The notes under the pieces were generated by a model. That model saw only the letters and a list, made by a program, of their open reading frames with translations. It did no database searches and was not told where the DNA came from. 64,000 nt of DNA from Apiotrichum sp. Y4204 (taxonomy: Eukaryota; Basidiomycota; Tremellomycetes; Trichosporonales; Trichosporonaceae). The first letter of the stretch is position 1; each line of letters starts with the position of its first letter. This document shows positions 22,701-33,590 of the stretch, piece after piece. A program made the translations under genes and the position numbers. The stretch spans positions 620,001 through 684,000 of the forward strand of contig JAMYHL010000015.1 in assembly GCA_025531455.1 (NCBI GenBank), written 5' to 3'.

Positions 22701-25444
22701 GAATGCATTGTGTGCGATTTACATGCCTCCCCATCCTGCTCCTGTGACTTTTGTGCGCCTCCAGGTCTCCTGATCTCCTGTGTGGTCGGCCTTTGCTCGC
22801 CTGACCACAGCAGCGGTTGTACTTGTTGTAAATGGAGAATGTTGACAGGCAGCTGTTGTTCCATTCGTACTCATCACTGTCGCCGGCCGCTCGACTCTTG
22901 CGCTGTCCATCCCATCACGAAACGCTGTGCACTTGTACAGGCCTCGAAAAAAAATCATTAACGGTTTCACCACATCTCAGCAAGGGCGTCCATCGACGAC
23001 GACGACAGCCTTCCCATCGCTTTGAGTGTAGCCTCACGCGACTGTTAATCACTCCTCCCTGCACCCGCGTCGCGCTCCACTCTACCTGCACCTGCAGCTC
23101 GATTCTTGCTCCACTTGTCTACGGATCAACGCTGCGCCCTCGTATCCAGCGCGCCGATCTTCGAATTCGGGATTCCAAACCCAACAGGCGATCCAAGCTC
23201 CACGATCTCCAAGAGATCAAGAGTTTTACTCCAGAACAAACGACGATCAGAGATCAGAGATCAGATAGTTTCCAGGATATTGCTGTCCGCCAACTACCTT
23301 GAACGCACTCCCGCGCCGCGCCCCATTCTTCCGAGAGTCCCATTCTCCTCCGCATCTTATCACTCTTACGATACGGCCACCGCCTCGTCCGCGCTGTGCA
23401 TCCGCGGGCCATTATCAAAACCTTCTCGCCTTCGGTCCAACTTTGGTCCCTCGGACGCGGCCTGCCAGTGTGCAGCTGAGCGATATTTCCCCTCGAGCGT
23501 CGGACCTGTCCCAGTCCCAACGTGCGTCAGAGGTCGCATCGCCATCTCAACCACCCCTGATACTACGACGACTACTACTGCAAGTTTTCTACTTCTCGGA
23601 GGCCCCAGACGCGACCCTTTTCGTCCCTGTACAGCAGTGACGACATCACAGCGCGCGCCGTAATAGCTTGAAAGGCGGGAACGGGCGGCTCTCTGCTGTA
23701 AGCTACTACTAGCTGCTGGCATCAATCCTTGGGTGGTGTGCCTTGCATTTGGTCCCTGATCCTGTTGTGGGTTGTGCTTAATCCGGCCCAGGATATCCCC
23801 ACCCAAGCCCCCAAGATTCCCTATCGGTCTTTCATCTCCATTGTCCAGACACAGTCCCTATTCGGCCGCGTCGAACCACAGACCAGAGGCCCGAGGCCTT
23901 TGTCCCCACTCCCGTTCCCCCCTGCCCATTGCTCAGCATTACCACCAGACCACCCATCACGCCCCGGCCACCGGTAGTCATATCCCCAACCCCGAGCGCT
24001 CACCGCCGCCGCCGGCTGACATTTGCTCTCCCTGCATCCCTGCACAGGAGTGCAGTACAGAGGACAGGATTCCGATCGGCCCCCCGACGTAATACGTACG
24101 TTCTTCAAGCTACACGATCTCACAATCGGTCACCAGTCACGGCGGACTCGGTACTGGCCCGCGTCTGACGTATTCATTCTCGAGACCACACCCGACCCTG
24201 CGGGGGCCATCCAATCGAGGCTCTCGACCGCGACGAACGCCCCACTGCTTGCTCATATCGGCCATCTCAGTAGGCCATTAGCTCATCACGCATACCGCAT
24301 AGAGTGGCAGAGTGTGAGACATTCCATTCAAACCTTGCTGAACGCGCGTGCGCGCGGAAAAAAAGGAATAAGAAATCAATAGTGGATCACATCACGCGCC
24401 TTGACGTGAACAGAATACGGTCAGGTACCAGCCCAGATTGTGCCCAGTCGAGCCGGATCGGACAGACCACTCCGGCCGCATTACCATACTTTGGACTACT
24501 CGCTTGCGGTTCCCATTCCCACGAATCCATCCCATCCCCATCCAATCCATCTCTGTTGTTGCCCATTCTCTCTTCATCTACACACACCCCGCGACACCCA
24601 CGACGGTGACGACGACGACGACGTCGACGACTTTGTGCGCGCTGTACGGCAGCCCCAGCACAGCAAGGAGGTGAGTATCAGAGTTTGTTCAGCGTATCTC
24701 AGTGGGGACAAGCTACTTTGTCCGCTACCATTTTTTTTTTCAACCCCGTGAGGTGTTACAAACCGTTTGTGCACACAGAGGCCCAAAAGGACAGCCTCCT
24801 CCTGGCAAGACAGGGACTGTCCCAGGTCTCCAACACTGCCTCACCCACCCAACCCCCTCGTCCTACTCGACATTCATTCCGCTCGGCGTGCATGCCCCGT
24901 TGCGCATGCTTGTATGCATCTCCGAGTGGCATCGGCGCGTCTCATGTGTGCAGTGCCACAACGGAGAGAACGCGCACGTGCCAGGCGCCCGTGCACCGCA
25001 GCGGGGAGCCGATACGCATTGCTCTGTTTCCCCGTTGACTTCTTGCGAGTCGTCGTTGGGTCCGGACCGGCGATTGGCTTGACGACTTGAGAGAGAGACG
25101 TTTTCTTTTGCCTGCAAGAGTCATGAAATGATTCATAAACGCGAGGTCATCGAAACCCCCGTTCTTCATCCAGCCCTCCTTTGCTGACACAGTCGCTCGC
25201 TTCGATTCAACACGATCCTTCTGTCCTTCTTCACCCCCACGCGATCCTCATCTAACCCCCGGTACCCTCGCGCCCCTCGCTCCCTCCGTCTGATCTTCCT
25301 GCCACTCATTCCCACCCGTACACGATCTCTCATCGACCTTCCCTGTGTGTCTCCGTGTCCTGAACCACTCTGCGCGCCGCCACCGACATCACCACCAACC
25401 ACGTCCCTTGCATCACCATTCATCACACACACATACCCTTCAAC
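19741..25444. other. 5.7-kb gene-free stretch
   Basis: No gene I can support despite its length. It is less GC-rich than the flanks, has a T tract at 20425-20489, several TGTACAGTA-like motifs near 20600-20845, and no family-like frames. From about 23000 it turns pyrimidine-rich. A (GAC)n run at about 24605-24637 is followed by a good donor site (GTGAGTATC, 24664), so a low-confidence exon is possible there. The final 300 bases are a CT/CA-rich leader ahead of the 25445 ATG. A long noncoding transcript or a decayed element could fill this interval. Confidence 0.45.
20425..20489. repeat. T-rich tract
   Basis: About 65 bases almost entirely T with scattered A, in sharp contrast to the GC-rich surroundings. 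Possible nucleosome-free element or the A-tail relic of an old insertion; no target duplication could be identified. Confidence 0.6.
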
Positions 25445-25701
25445 ATGTCTCCCTGCTCCTCTCCTGCTACTTCGGTCGTCGGCTCGCCCCGTCCCCTCCT
25501 CAGCGTCAAGACCAAGCTGCGCACCGAGGGCCGTTCGACCGAGCTCAGCCCACGCTCTCCCCGTCACTGGGCCACCCACTGCGAACGCCAGCGTCGCTTC
25601 CGCGAGCGCCGCCAGAAGAACGTTCTGTGAGTAGGCTCGCTTGTGCACAAGCTATCTTCCCACTTCCCACGCGCCCGGACCCCAGGGGCCGTGAGAGATA
25701 A
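25445..25701 (+). CDS. putative small basic protein gene
   Basis: An ATG at 25445 lies in a typical start context (TTCAACATG) after a CT/CA-rich leader. It opens a 61-residue frame ending TGA at 25628-25630. The stop overlaps a consensus donor (CT|GTGAGT at 25627). Splicing to the acceptor CCCCAG at 25685 would remove 59 nt and add GRER before TAA at 25699-25701, giving 65 residues. The product is Ser/Pro-rich then strongly basic (HWATHCERQRRFRERRQKNV). I recognise no family. It could be a genuine small protein, or an upstream ORF/leader exon of the PP1-subunit gene that starts at 26219; direct splicing from 25626 to just before 26219 would put the frames out of register. Confidence 0.4.
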
Positions 25702-26218
25702 GACCGACGGCAGAAACGGCCAGTCGCCCATGCTGTCCTTCCTGTCCCCACATCTGATCTGGATCATCCCACATCTGATCTGGATCATGGGAACTGGAGA
25801 TGGATCTCTTGGGATCCGGAATGTCTGTTCGCGCTCCACTTGTGCACTGCGCACCAGCATCATCAGCACCGCGTTGTGTATTCTCTGTCCCTCTCCGCAA
25901 ACATGCACTTGTCTGGGATGTTCATCCCGACACGGACCTCTCGCTTCTCATTCCATTATCCCCGATATGTCAGACGACACCATCCCCAAGGGGACGGGAG
26001 GGGCAACGCTTGCTGCTTGCTGCGTTGCCCCATATCTCTCCCAATCCCGCTCCTCTTCAATGCTTCTCGCCGCACGCTTCGTCCATTTACTCAGTCTCTC
26101 TCATCTGTCTGGACACAAACTTACCGCAGTCTCTCGGCCACGAGCTCGAACGCTTCGCCCGCAGACTCCACCGCCTCTCTTTCGCTGCGCTCTTGTTAAG
26201 CAACGATAACAGCCCATC
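25702..26218. other. promoter/leader of PP1-subunit gene
   Basis: Pyrimidine-rich leader-like sequence with a 21-bp tandem duplication at 25747-25788. The acceptor-like GATAACAG at about 26204-26211 directly before the 26219 ATG suggests a 5'-UTR intron. Confidence 0.4.
25747..25788. repeat. perfect 21-bp tandem duplication
   Basis: Two identical head-to-tail copies of a 21-base unit beginning CCCACATCTGATCTGG, at 25747-25767 and 25768-25788. Confidence 0.85.
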
Positions 26219-28960
26219 ATGCCGTACGCAGAGCCAACTTCCCCAATTCCTGCTCCGCTCAAGCAGACGTCTCCGTTGAAGCGGCCCTCAGAACTATCAA
26301 GCCGACGTGCCTCCCATGACTCCAACAACGACACCATGTCGTTCCGCTCCGTATCCGCTCCCATGCCTGGAATCCCACGGCGCACTCCGTCCGTCACTTC
26401 ACCACCATCAACAACAACACCGCTACCAGATTCCTCTACCCCCGATTCTTCTCTGTCACCCCCACCACGAACGCCGAGGCACTCAATCTCGTCCGCTGTA
26501 GCAGGCGCCTTGGCGTCCATGCGATCCGTCGATTCCCTCCCGTCGCCACGGCACGCGGCTCTCTCTCCCTCGAAACCGATTGGCAGTTTGGGTCTCCACC
26601 TCTTTGGCAGTCCCAACTCCAGCCCCACCATTACCTCGCCTCGCGCTGGCAGCTTGAATGATGCTCCTCCCCGGACACCACCGCAAGACAAGGGCGTACC
26701 CTTCCCCTCGGCCTCTACGGGCGCAGCCAAGCCAAGGCCTGAATCACATTCCGCACACTCGCCTCCCAAGATTGCTCTTACTCGCAAGCCAGGCCGCGAC
26801 CGAGTCTCCTCGTCGTCGGCGGCAATCCATGCACCAGCATCCCCATCTTCCCCAATACGTCCCACAAGCATGATTCGCAAGAAGTCTGGCGAACTCGTCA
26901 AGCCTTCCCTCAAGCAACGTTCACTATCTACGCCCGATCTCGGCCGTGGCAAGGACAAGCCCAGTGACGACGCTCTCCGCCAACGCACCAAGAGCGTTCG
27001 TTTTGATGACCTCGGCCTCGAGTCTGTTGTCCTTTTCCTCCGTGGGCAGCGACCCACAGATGTTTCAAAGGCTGCCGGGGAACCAACTCGCGCGGAAACG
27101 CCAACAGAAACAGAGGACGACAATGACACCGATCTTTCCGATTTTGTGCACTTCCGCACGCGCAGAGGTGGACAATCCCGACCCGAGACCGCCAAGGAGA
27201 TCCAGATAACCTCAGAAAGCACAATCCCCCGTTTGCGTCTCGACTTTGGTCCCGGCACACACGGCATTCTCAAGAATGAGAATGTGGTCGTCGAGCGCGT
27301 GGACATGCAGAATGGTTCGCCACTTGCCCTCCGCGGCACGGTCCTTGTGCGCAACCTTGCATTCCACAAATGGGTCGCAATCCGGTTTACGCTCGATCAC
27401 TGGCAGTGAGTGACAAGAAAAGTGATTTGTCAGGGCTTGGCTAATTTTATCAGGACCGTGTCAGAAGTGGCGTGCACGCACGTTTCTCACATTCCTGCTG
27501 GCACCACAGGCGACGAGGGCTGGGATCGCTTCAGCTTTTCGATTCGTCTCGAGGACTACCGGCGCAAGATTGAGGAACGGCGTCTGCAGCTCTGTGCACG
27601 CTTCTCGATAGACGGCCACGAGTGGTGGGACTCGAACAACGGCGACAACTACCGCTTCAATTTTAAGCGCGCAGCCCGCAAACAGGAGCCCACACGCACA
27701 TCCGCCGCATCGTCCATACATTCGGGTCTTCGTGTGCCCCGCACTGCCAACTCTGCCAACTCCGCCAAGTCCGCCAGCTCGGCCGACAAGAACCCACTCG
27801 CATGGCTCTTCCCACGCACCGCACATCCGCCAATCGAGCGGTCGGCGTCGCCCATGCAGAGCCCTCCACCGGCCACGGCGTTCCAGCCCCCGAGCAGCCC
27901 TGATGTGCACAACCACCTGCTCCTCAAGCGCTACTGCGCCCCGTCACCGCCGAAATCTCCGCCACAGAAGCTCTTGCCTGCCACAATCCTTTCTCTTGCT
28001 CCGGAGCGCGCTGGTGGCCGTCCGGCAAAGCCACAGTCAACCGAGACGCCTACTCCACCCACGTCGCCCAAAATGATCTTGCTGCATGGCCAGCCGGCGA
28101 CAGTGCCTCCGGCTGCCGCAATGCCTCCGCACGAGCGCAGCCAAAGCTGGAACGGACAGTCTGCCGAGGCATGGCGAGTGTCACCAACAAAGCAGTCCAT
28201 GAGTGACAGCGATGAAGTCACTGGCGACACGACGCCCCGTGCTGCGCGTGCCCGGTCCCCTGAGACTGGGGCACCGGCGGCTTCCCTTGGGGTTGTCACT
28301 GGCCCATCTCCGACCAGCACGCCAAGCTCGAGTGAGGATGAAGAGCCTGCGAAGGGGTTGATCCGTCGCAGCACCAATGACCTGCAGGCGCTGGTCAACG
28401 ACACACCGCCGAGCAGCAATCTCTCCTCCCCACCGACCCCGAGCGTCATCCTCCCGGGGCCGCTATCTGACTCGGCGGCCGCATCCACCGGTGATTCGTC
28501 GCCTGTGAACACGAACAACGCCGGATCCCCTGGCGACCCGAGCGCTGTTGAGGAGAGCGGTCGCACACTCAATGCATCCTCCTATCAGGAGTTTGTGAGT
28601 ATTAAGAGTAACCTGAGGCACCACTAACACGTTTAGCTGGACAAGTTTTGCTTCTTCAAGTCGCCGCCACCCGTGCTCGCGCCCCTGGAGGACCCGTACT
28701 CGTCTTCACACATGACGGGCTTCTCGTCGCCGTCCATCTACGGATACTTTGGAGCTGCAGGTCTGCGCGGGGGCACCTCGCCGCAGCCGCATGGTGACGA
28801 CGGGCCGGCAGGCAGCTCTGGCGCATCAGCCGGATCGGCCACCACCCCACGGGCCACGTCTCCAGCGCGCACTGCTGGGGCCACGACCGTCGCTGCCAAC
28901 CCGTGGACGCCCACGAACGAGAACGGCCCAGCAGGCCCTCCATCTCTTGCGGCCGCGTAA
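26219..28960 (+). CDS. PP1 regulatory (glycogen-targeting) subunit, CBM21
   Basis: Three exons (26219-27405, 27454-28594, 28637-28960) give 883 residues. The Ser/Pro-rich N-terminus carries a PP1-docking RVxF motif, K258-S-V-R-F262, next to acidic DDLGLESVVLFL. A CBM21 carbohydrate-binding domain follows at about residues 330-470: LRLDFG, VDMQNGSPLALRGTVLVRNL, FHKWVAIRFTLDHWQ, then GWDRFSFSIRLED and the closing WWDSNNGDNYRFNF. The rest is Pro/Ser-rich disorder ending in YQEFLDKFCFFKSPPP. The layout matches fungal Gac1/Pig1 and animal PPP1R3 proteins, which bring protein phosphatase 1 to glycogen to activate glycogen synthase. It is cytosolic. Which yeast paralogue it corresponds to cannot be decided. 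Confidence 0.88.
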
Positions 28961-29713
28961 GCTCTTCCATCTCGCATAACCATTTTCATACATATCATAT
29001 CCGATGTGCCGCGGCATGCTCGCTTGCCCCCCTGTCATCCCCTCACTCCCCATACATTGTATCCACACCCTACTCTTAAATCATGTCGCGTCCCCTCCAT
29101 TTCTCATTGTGTTCCATTCGGTCTGTAGCAAAAGGTGCGAGCGCCAGGTGTTGATTCCAGTATTAGATACTATGCATGCATGCGTGCTCTACAGTCAAGG
29201 TGGGTTAGTGAAGTCGTGGTGGTTTCGTGCCAGCAATGATTGTCAGTTCCCGCCCAATGCGTCCGAGGAAACAAAGTCTCGGTCGCAGCGAATCAGTGTT
29301 TACGACCGGCGGAGCCCTCACCACAACTTAAATGCTGACCGTCTGACATGTCTGATGAATCTCACTCGGTCGTGTCTCGTGCTCGGGAAGGGTGTCGAAC
29401 CTGCCACCGGCCCACGACAATCGCAGCTGATCCCAAGCTCACGACAGCAAGCCCTCGTCCCACAGCCATATGATATAGCCTGGAATCTGGGATCCTAAAA
29501 TCGGCCGAAAGCCTCTCGGCTCGGCGACATCTTTATTCCGGCCAGTGGGGACTCTGTACCGCCAATCCCAACCGCTGATCCGCGATCTGCTGATTACCAG
29601 CAGGGCGGGGCTGATCAACAGGATATCAATATATCAGGATCAGCGCCATGCGGGGATCGCAAGATGGAGCTATGGAGATCGGCGACCGGAGACCTGATCC
29701 CACGATCAGCCGG

Positions 29714-29764
29714 AGCAGCAGGGTCAACAGGATCAGCAGGATCAGCAGGATCAGCAGGATCAGC
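29714..29764. repeat. tandem nonamer AGGATCAGC
   Basis: About five head-to-tail copies of AGGATCAGC; the first copies are slightly diverged (GGGTCAACA). It reads as a Gly/Ser/Ala repeat in one frame, but there is no sign of a gene. Confidence 0.8.
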
Positions 29765-29807
29765 GACTTTTCAGCTTGAAATAATACGCGATACGGATGA
29801 GCGTCGT

Positions 29808-29858
29808 CCTGATCAGCGTGATCAGCGTGATCAGCGTGATCAGCGTGATCAGCGTGAA
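29808..29858. repeat. tandem nonamer GTGATCAGC
   Basis: About five copies of GTGATCAGC, 44 bases after the AGGATCAGC array and differing from it in two of nine positions. Each unit contains the palindrome TGATCA. Confidence 0.8.
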
Positions 29859-31429
29859 TAAACTCGATCTGCGCCCTTATGATATACTACTGTTCACCGA
29901 GCCACGCCAGCCCCACGATCTCACGACGATACCTCCACGGTCTCCAGTCTCCAACTCGCGTCCCACGCGTCGCGGTCGGCTGTAAGACCTTAAGGTCAGC
30001 TTCTGTCCGTGTACCACCCGCCCCTCGCCACCACCGAGGATTATTAGAAGCTGTACGCACCTGCCTACGCGGCTTCACCAGCCCTGTAATAATGCTCTGC
30101 GTTTGTTCTGGTGGTATATCAAGGTCGGGCGGAACCCCAGGACCTCATTGACCCCCGATCTATACGTATACTTAGTATACCCCAGGACCTATTTCGCAGT
30201 ACCTGTTCCCCCGAATCTCAGGACCTCCCCCCACCCCCACAAAACCTAAACGACGCTGTTAGGATCCCGGGTCGTGCTCACCACCAAACCGCCTCTGCAC
30301 GCCATCTGTCATCTTGAGCGCCAAGGCTCAGAGGGTTCACGATGCATGGCGTGTTAGGACTGGTGGGCTGAGAGTCGGCGGAGAGCGGAAAGGAACGGAA
30401 CTGGAGCTTGAGTGGGCTTTAGGGTCTCTGTCCGATATTTATCCTCTTGTCTCGTCGCTCTTAGCACACCACCGTGAGTTGATAAAGCCATCATGCGGAC
30501 CCCCTTTGGATCTCGAGATCTCAGATTCTGACGGGATGCAGAGGCACGTCAAGCCCAGCTCCTGGCCGCCTGGGAATGCGAGGCACGGGGGACAAGCCGG
30601 CCAGCGGCCAGCGGACAGCGGAGAGCTGGGACAGCCGGACAGCGGTACAGCGGACAGCTGTGGACAGCAACTCTGCTTCCGTCAGGGATGCGGTCAAGGA
30701 TCTGTAGGTAGGTAACAATCCACGGTCCGCAGTCTACAGCCCGTATTCTACAGCATTTGGGTCCCCATCTTCCTTTTGCAACATTCTCCTCCTTATAACA
30801 CTACATCACCCACTCTCTCTTCCCACTTTTCCCTTTCACTCTTCCGACTCCCGTCCCAGTCGCGCGAAACATATCCTGAAACTCACCCACTACTGACCAT
30901 TGATTCACGTCCACCGCGGTGCTTGACCCGCTTCACCTGCCCCCAGTCTCCAATTTGGGACATCGGGCACATTTTGATTTAAACTCCAGATCCGCCCAGA
31001 TCCTCAGATCTGCGGTATCGGTGGCAGAGTTTCACACCTTCACAACATAACGCACCAATAAACCATAACCCCACGTTGACCGTACGACAGGGCTACAGGA
31101 GGTTGCAAGCTTACGAGAGGCAGATTTAGCATGACCCGTTCACGTCATGAAGTCAACGACGAAGCGCGTGGGCAGTGCAGACATGCTAGAAATAAGCTTC
31201 AGCGTTTATGTTCCTGGTATGGGCAGCGGTGCACACCTTTGCAGATGTGCTACATACCCACGCTCACACCTGTGCCCTGTGCTGTGCGTGCCGTGCATTT
31301 CGCTCACCGCCCATATTGCCATGCGGGCCATGCGGTGGTCAGATTGGCGCAGCCGTTCCTGCAAAGTGAAGGGGCCTCCGCTGCACGGTACGAAGACACA
31401 ATAGGCTGGCTGGTCTGGGCTTGGGCGGC

Positions 31430-31753
31430 CTAGAGGGGTTTGGCTCGGAAACCCTCCGATTTTGGCTCAGCACCGAATCCAGTGAATAATGCTGCGGACA
31501 GGCACGTCGTGCGGCCGTCGCTTTCGCTGTTGATCTTGCTCTCTTCATCTAGGCGTCGAGGCTGATAGCTGACAGTCGATGCCGAGTGACCAGACTGTGA
31601 ATCTCGTCTGACAGGAGGGGCTCGGATGAAGCTCCTGCGCTGCGTAGACAGAGCGGTGGATCTGTTGAGGGAGGCGCGAGGGGGTGAAAGCCAGCTCTCA
31701 TAAGACATGCTCCTCCTACTTTTCCCCCCTTTTGGCATTGCTCTACCTCTCAT
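31430..31753 (-). CDS. hypothetical short protein or gene remnant
   Basis: A 107-residue frame on the minus strand, starting 51 bases from the divergent membrane-protein gene. From an internal Met it reads MSYESWLSPPRASLNRSTAL, then basic/Ser-rich sequence (SFIRAPPVRRDSQSGHSAST) and an acidic patch (RRLDEESKINSESDG). It resembles the cytoplasmic tail of single-pass membrane proteins such as its neighbour, so it could be the broken 3' end of a related gene, but no membrane segment was found upstream. It could equally be the transcribed leader of the neighbour read backwards. Confidence 0.25.
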   Translation of the reverse strand: MRGRAMPKGGKSRRSMSYESWLSPPRASLNRSTALSTQRRSFIRAPPVRRDSQSGHSASTVSYQPRRLDEESKINSESDGRTTCLSAALFTGFGAEPKSEGFRAKPL

Positions 31754-31804
31754 CTACCTACTCACTACGCTGATTCGCACTGGTATCGCAGTTCTTCAAC
31801 GACA

Positions 31805-33590
31805 ATGCTTCTTCGACTCGCCATACTGGCCACGTTCGGGGCCTCGGTCATCGCAATAGACCATCCCTTCAACGTCACGTACAGCGACATGGACGGGGCG
31901 CTCGTGTGGAATCCGATTCATACGAGGTCTAGAGCATCCCTAGACGCCGATCCGGCCAAGGTCCCCAACATCTCATCACTCGATCAGTGGTCGACATTTT
32001 TCAGTGACAAGGCCGATTATAACCAGCCCCCGATGATGAACGGAACCAACAAGACGGGCATGTGGGCATCTGGTATCAGCTCGCACCACACCTCACATCC
32101 TTCGGCGACCATGACGCTGCGAGGTGTTTACTCGGCCGTGTATGTGTGGGGGAAATACCAAGGAACAGCTCCATTCAGCTTCCGGGTCGACAGCTCTGAA
32201 TTTCCGGCAGTACAAGATGGGCCCCGTCTGGTCGACTCGATCCCCGATGCAGCGGCGCAGTCAGACGCTGTTCTTATTGCGTCCGCCACCGGCCTGGACC
32301 TGGGCGAGCACCAGGCCGCCCTCACTGTTAACGGTCAAGGCTCCGTCGAAATCATGAACGTTACGATCACCACAATCGTGTCCTCGGACGCCAAGGATAT
32401 CTCCAAGACGGACACGACGAAACAGTGGACCATTAAAGAACCATTTCCGATAACGCCAGCGCCGACTTTCCTGCAGCTTTCCAACGAGTGGCAATTCAAA
32501 CTAACAGGCGACCTAGAAAACGCCGAACAAAAACCTTCTTGGAGCCCAAACCTCTGCAGAGAATCTGATTGTGGGAGCGATCTATACCCTATCGCAACCA
32601 TTCAAAACGGGAAGGGTGCAACGGCGACAGTGCAGACACCCGAGAATGCCTCTCTTGTGCAGCTCTGGGGCCAGGGCGATCTTCTGGGTGTCGAGACGTA
32701 CACGGTGGAGTTCTCGCCCCCACCTCCCTATGGCAGCTCTAGCCTAGGAGCCTTGTACAGCCAGTGGCCTTACAGATGGTCTCTCATGGCCACTGTGCCG
32801 CTGGACCCTACCAAGAGATATAGCATGGCCGTGACCGCGACAAGTAAATTCGGTTATTTCGCGCTTCACGGGGCAACGTATCTTCTTTCTACATGGTGAG
32901 AAAAGCTGTGACAGACATAAGACCGGCCGCTGATGGCAGCAACAACTGTTCAGCAGAGGAGCTTGCCCCGGGCGCTGCGACCAACGGATCGAGCACTGCC
33001 GTGCCGGGCTCTGAGACTTCAGCCACGCAGGGTAGAGACAGCACCGCAAAGTCGAAGGGTTCTACCAATGCGGGCGCGATCGCAGGCGGCGTCGTCGGCG
33101 GTATCGTCGGGCTTGCGCTTCTCATCCTCCTCTTCGTGTGCTGGCGGCGCCAGCAGAGAAAGAAGAAGGACGTTCCCCGCACCTCATCCTTCAAGGGCTC
33201 GTGCGTTAATACTCCCTGATTCAGAAGCTGATACACAGCGACGATATGCACGAGCGCGAGGACCCCGCGCCGCCTCATCTCGTTCCCTTCCAGCGCGCCA
33301 CTGCTGGAGCGCCGACCGCCGAACTCCCTGCACGGTATATGGCCTCTGCATCCCCAAAGGCGACATACACCCCACGTTCCGCCGCCGGCCAGAGCCACGG
33401 CGAAAGCAGCATGACGGGGCCGTCGAGTGTTCTCAGCCCTGGGTCTTCCTCTGGCTCGAGTCAGCCCAACCAAACGGCAACCGACTGGCAGGAAACCGAT
33501 GCCGGACCGATCCCCGGAGAGCCACAGCGGCTCGTCCCACCGAGCTACAACCCTGCGTGGCGTGGAGACGACCCAAGGGCTACAGTGTAG
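31805..33590 (+). CDS. single-pass membrane protein with secreted ectodomain
   Basis: Three exons (31805-32895, 32940-33200, 33239-33590) give 567 residues. A signal peptide (MLLRLAILATFGASVIAIDH) is followed by a lumenal/extracellular region of about 380 residues with several N-glycosylation sequons (NVTY, NGTNKTG, NVTI). A Thr/Ser/Gly-rich stalk then leads to a membrane helix at about residues 421-444 (AGAIAGGVVGGIVGLALLIL and following) with a stop-transfer WRRQQRKKK. The tail is about 120 residues and Pro/Ser-rich. This architecture is common in basidiomycete surface proteins of unknown role. Intron 1 sits just after the ectodomain; without splicing the frame ends at 32899, giving a hypothetical secreted form of 364 residues. 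I do not recognise the ectodomain fold. Confidence 0.82.

Larger units (their letters stand above)
28961..31429. other. 2.5-kb intergenic with minisatellites
   Basis: Contains the two GATCAGC nonamer arrays and otherwise no supported gene. Frames on both strands lack motifs and gene-like splice partners. Confidence 0.5.

Noticed and set aside
26101..27369. 422-residue minus-strand open frame
   Set aside because: It is the antisense of the PP1-subunit first exon; GC-rich codon use keeps the opposite strand open. No domain motifs, while the plus strand carries the RVxF and CBM21 sequences.
29714..29858. Repeat-spacer array resembling a CRISPR
   Set aside because: Units are 9 bp head-to-tail without spacers, in a eukaryotic genome; simple minisatellites.
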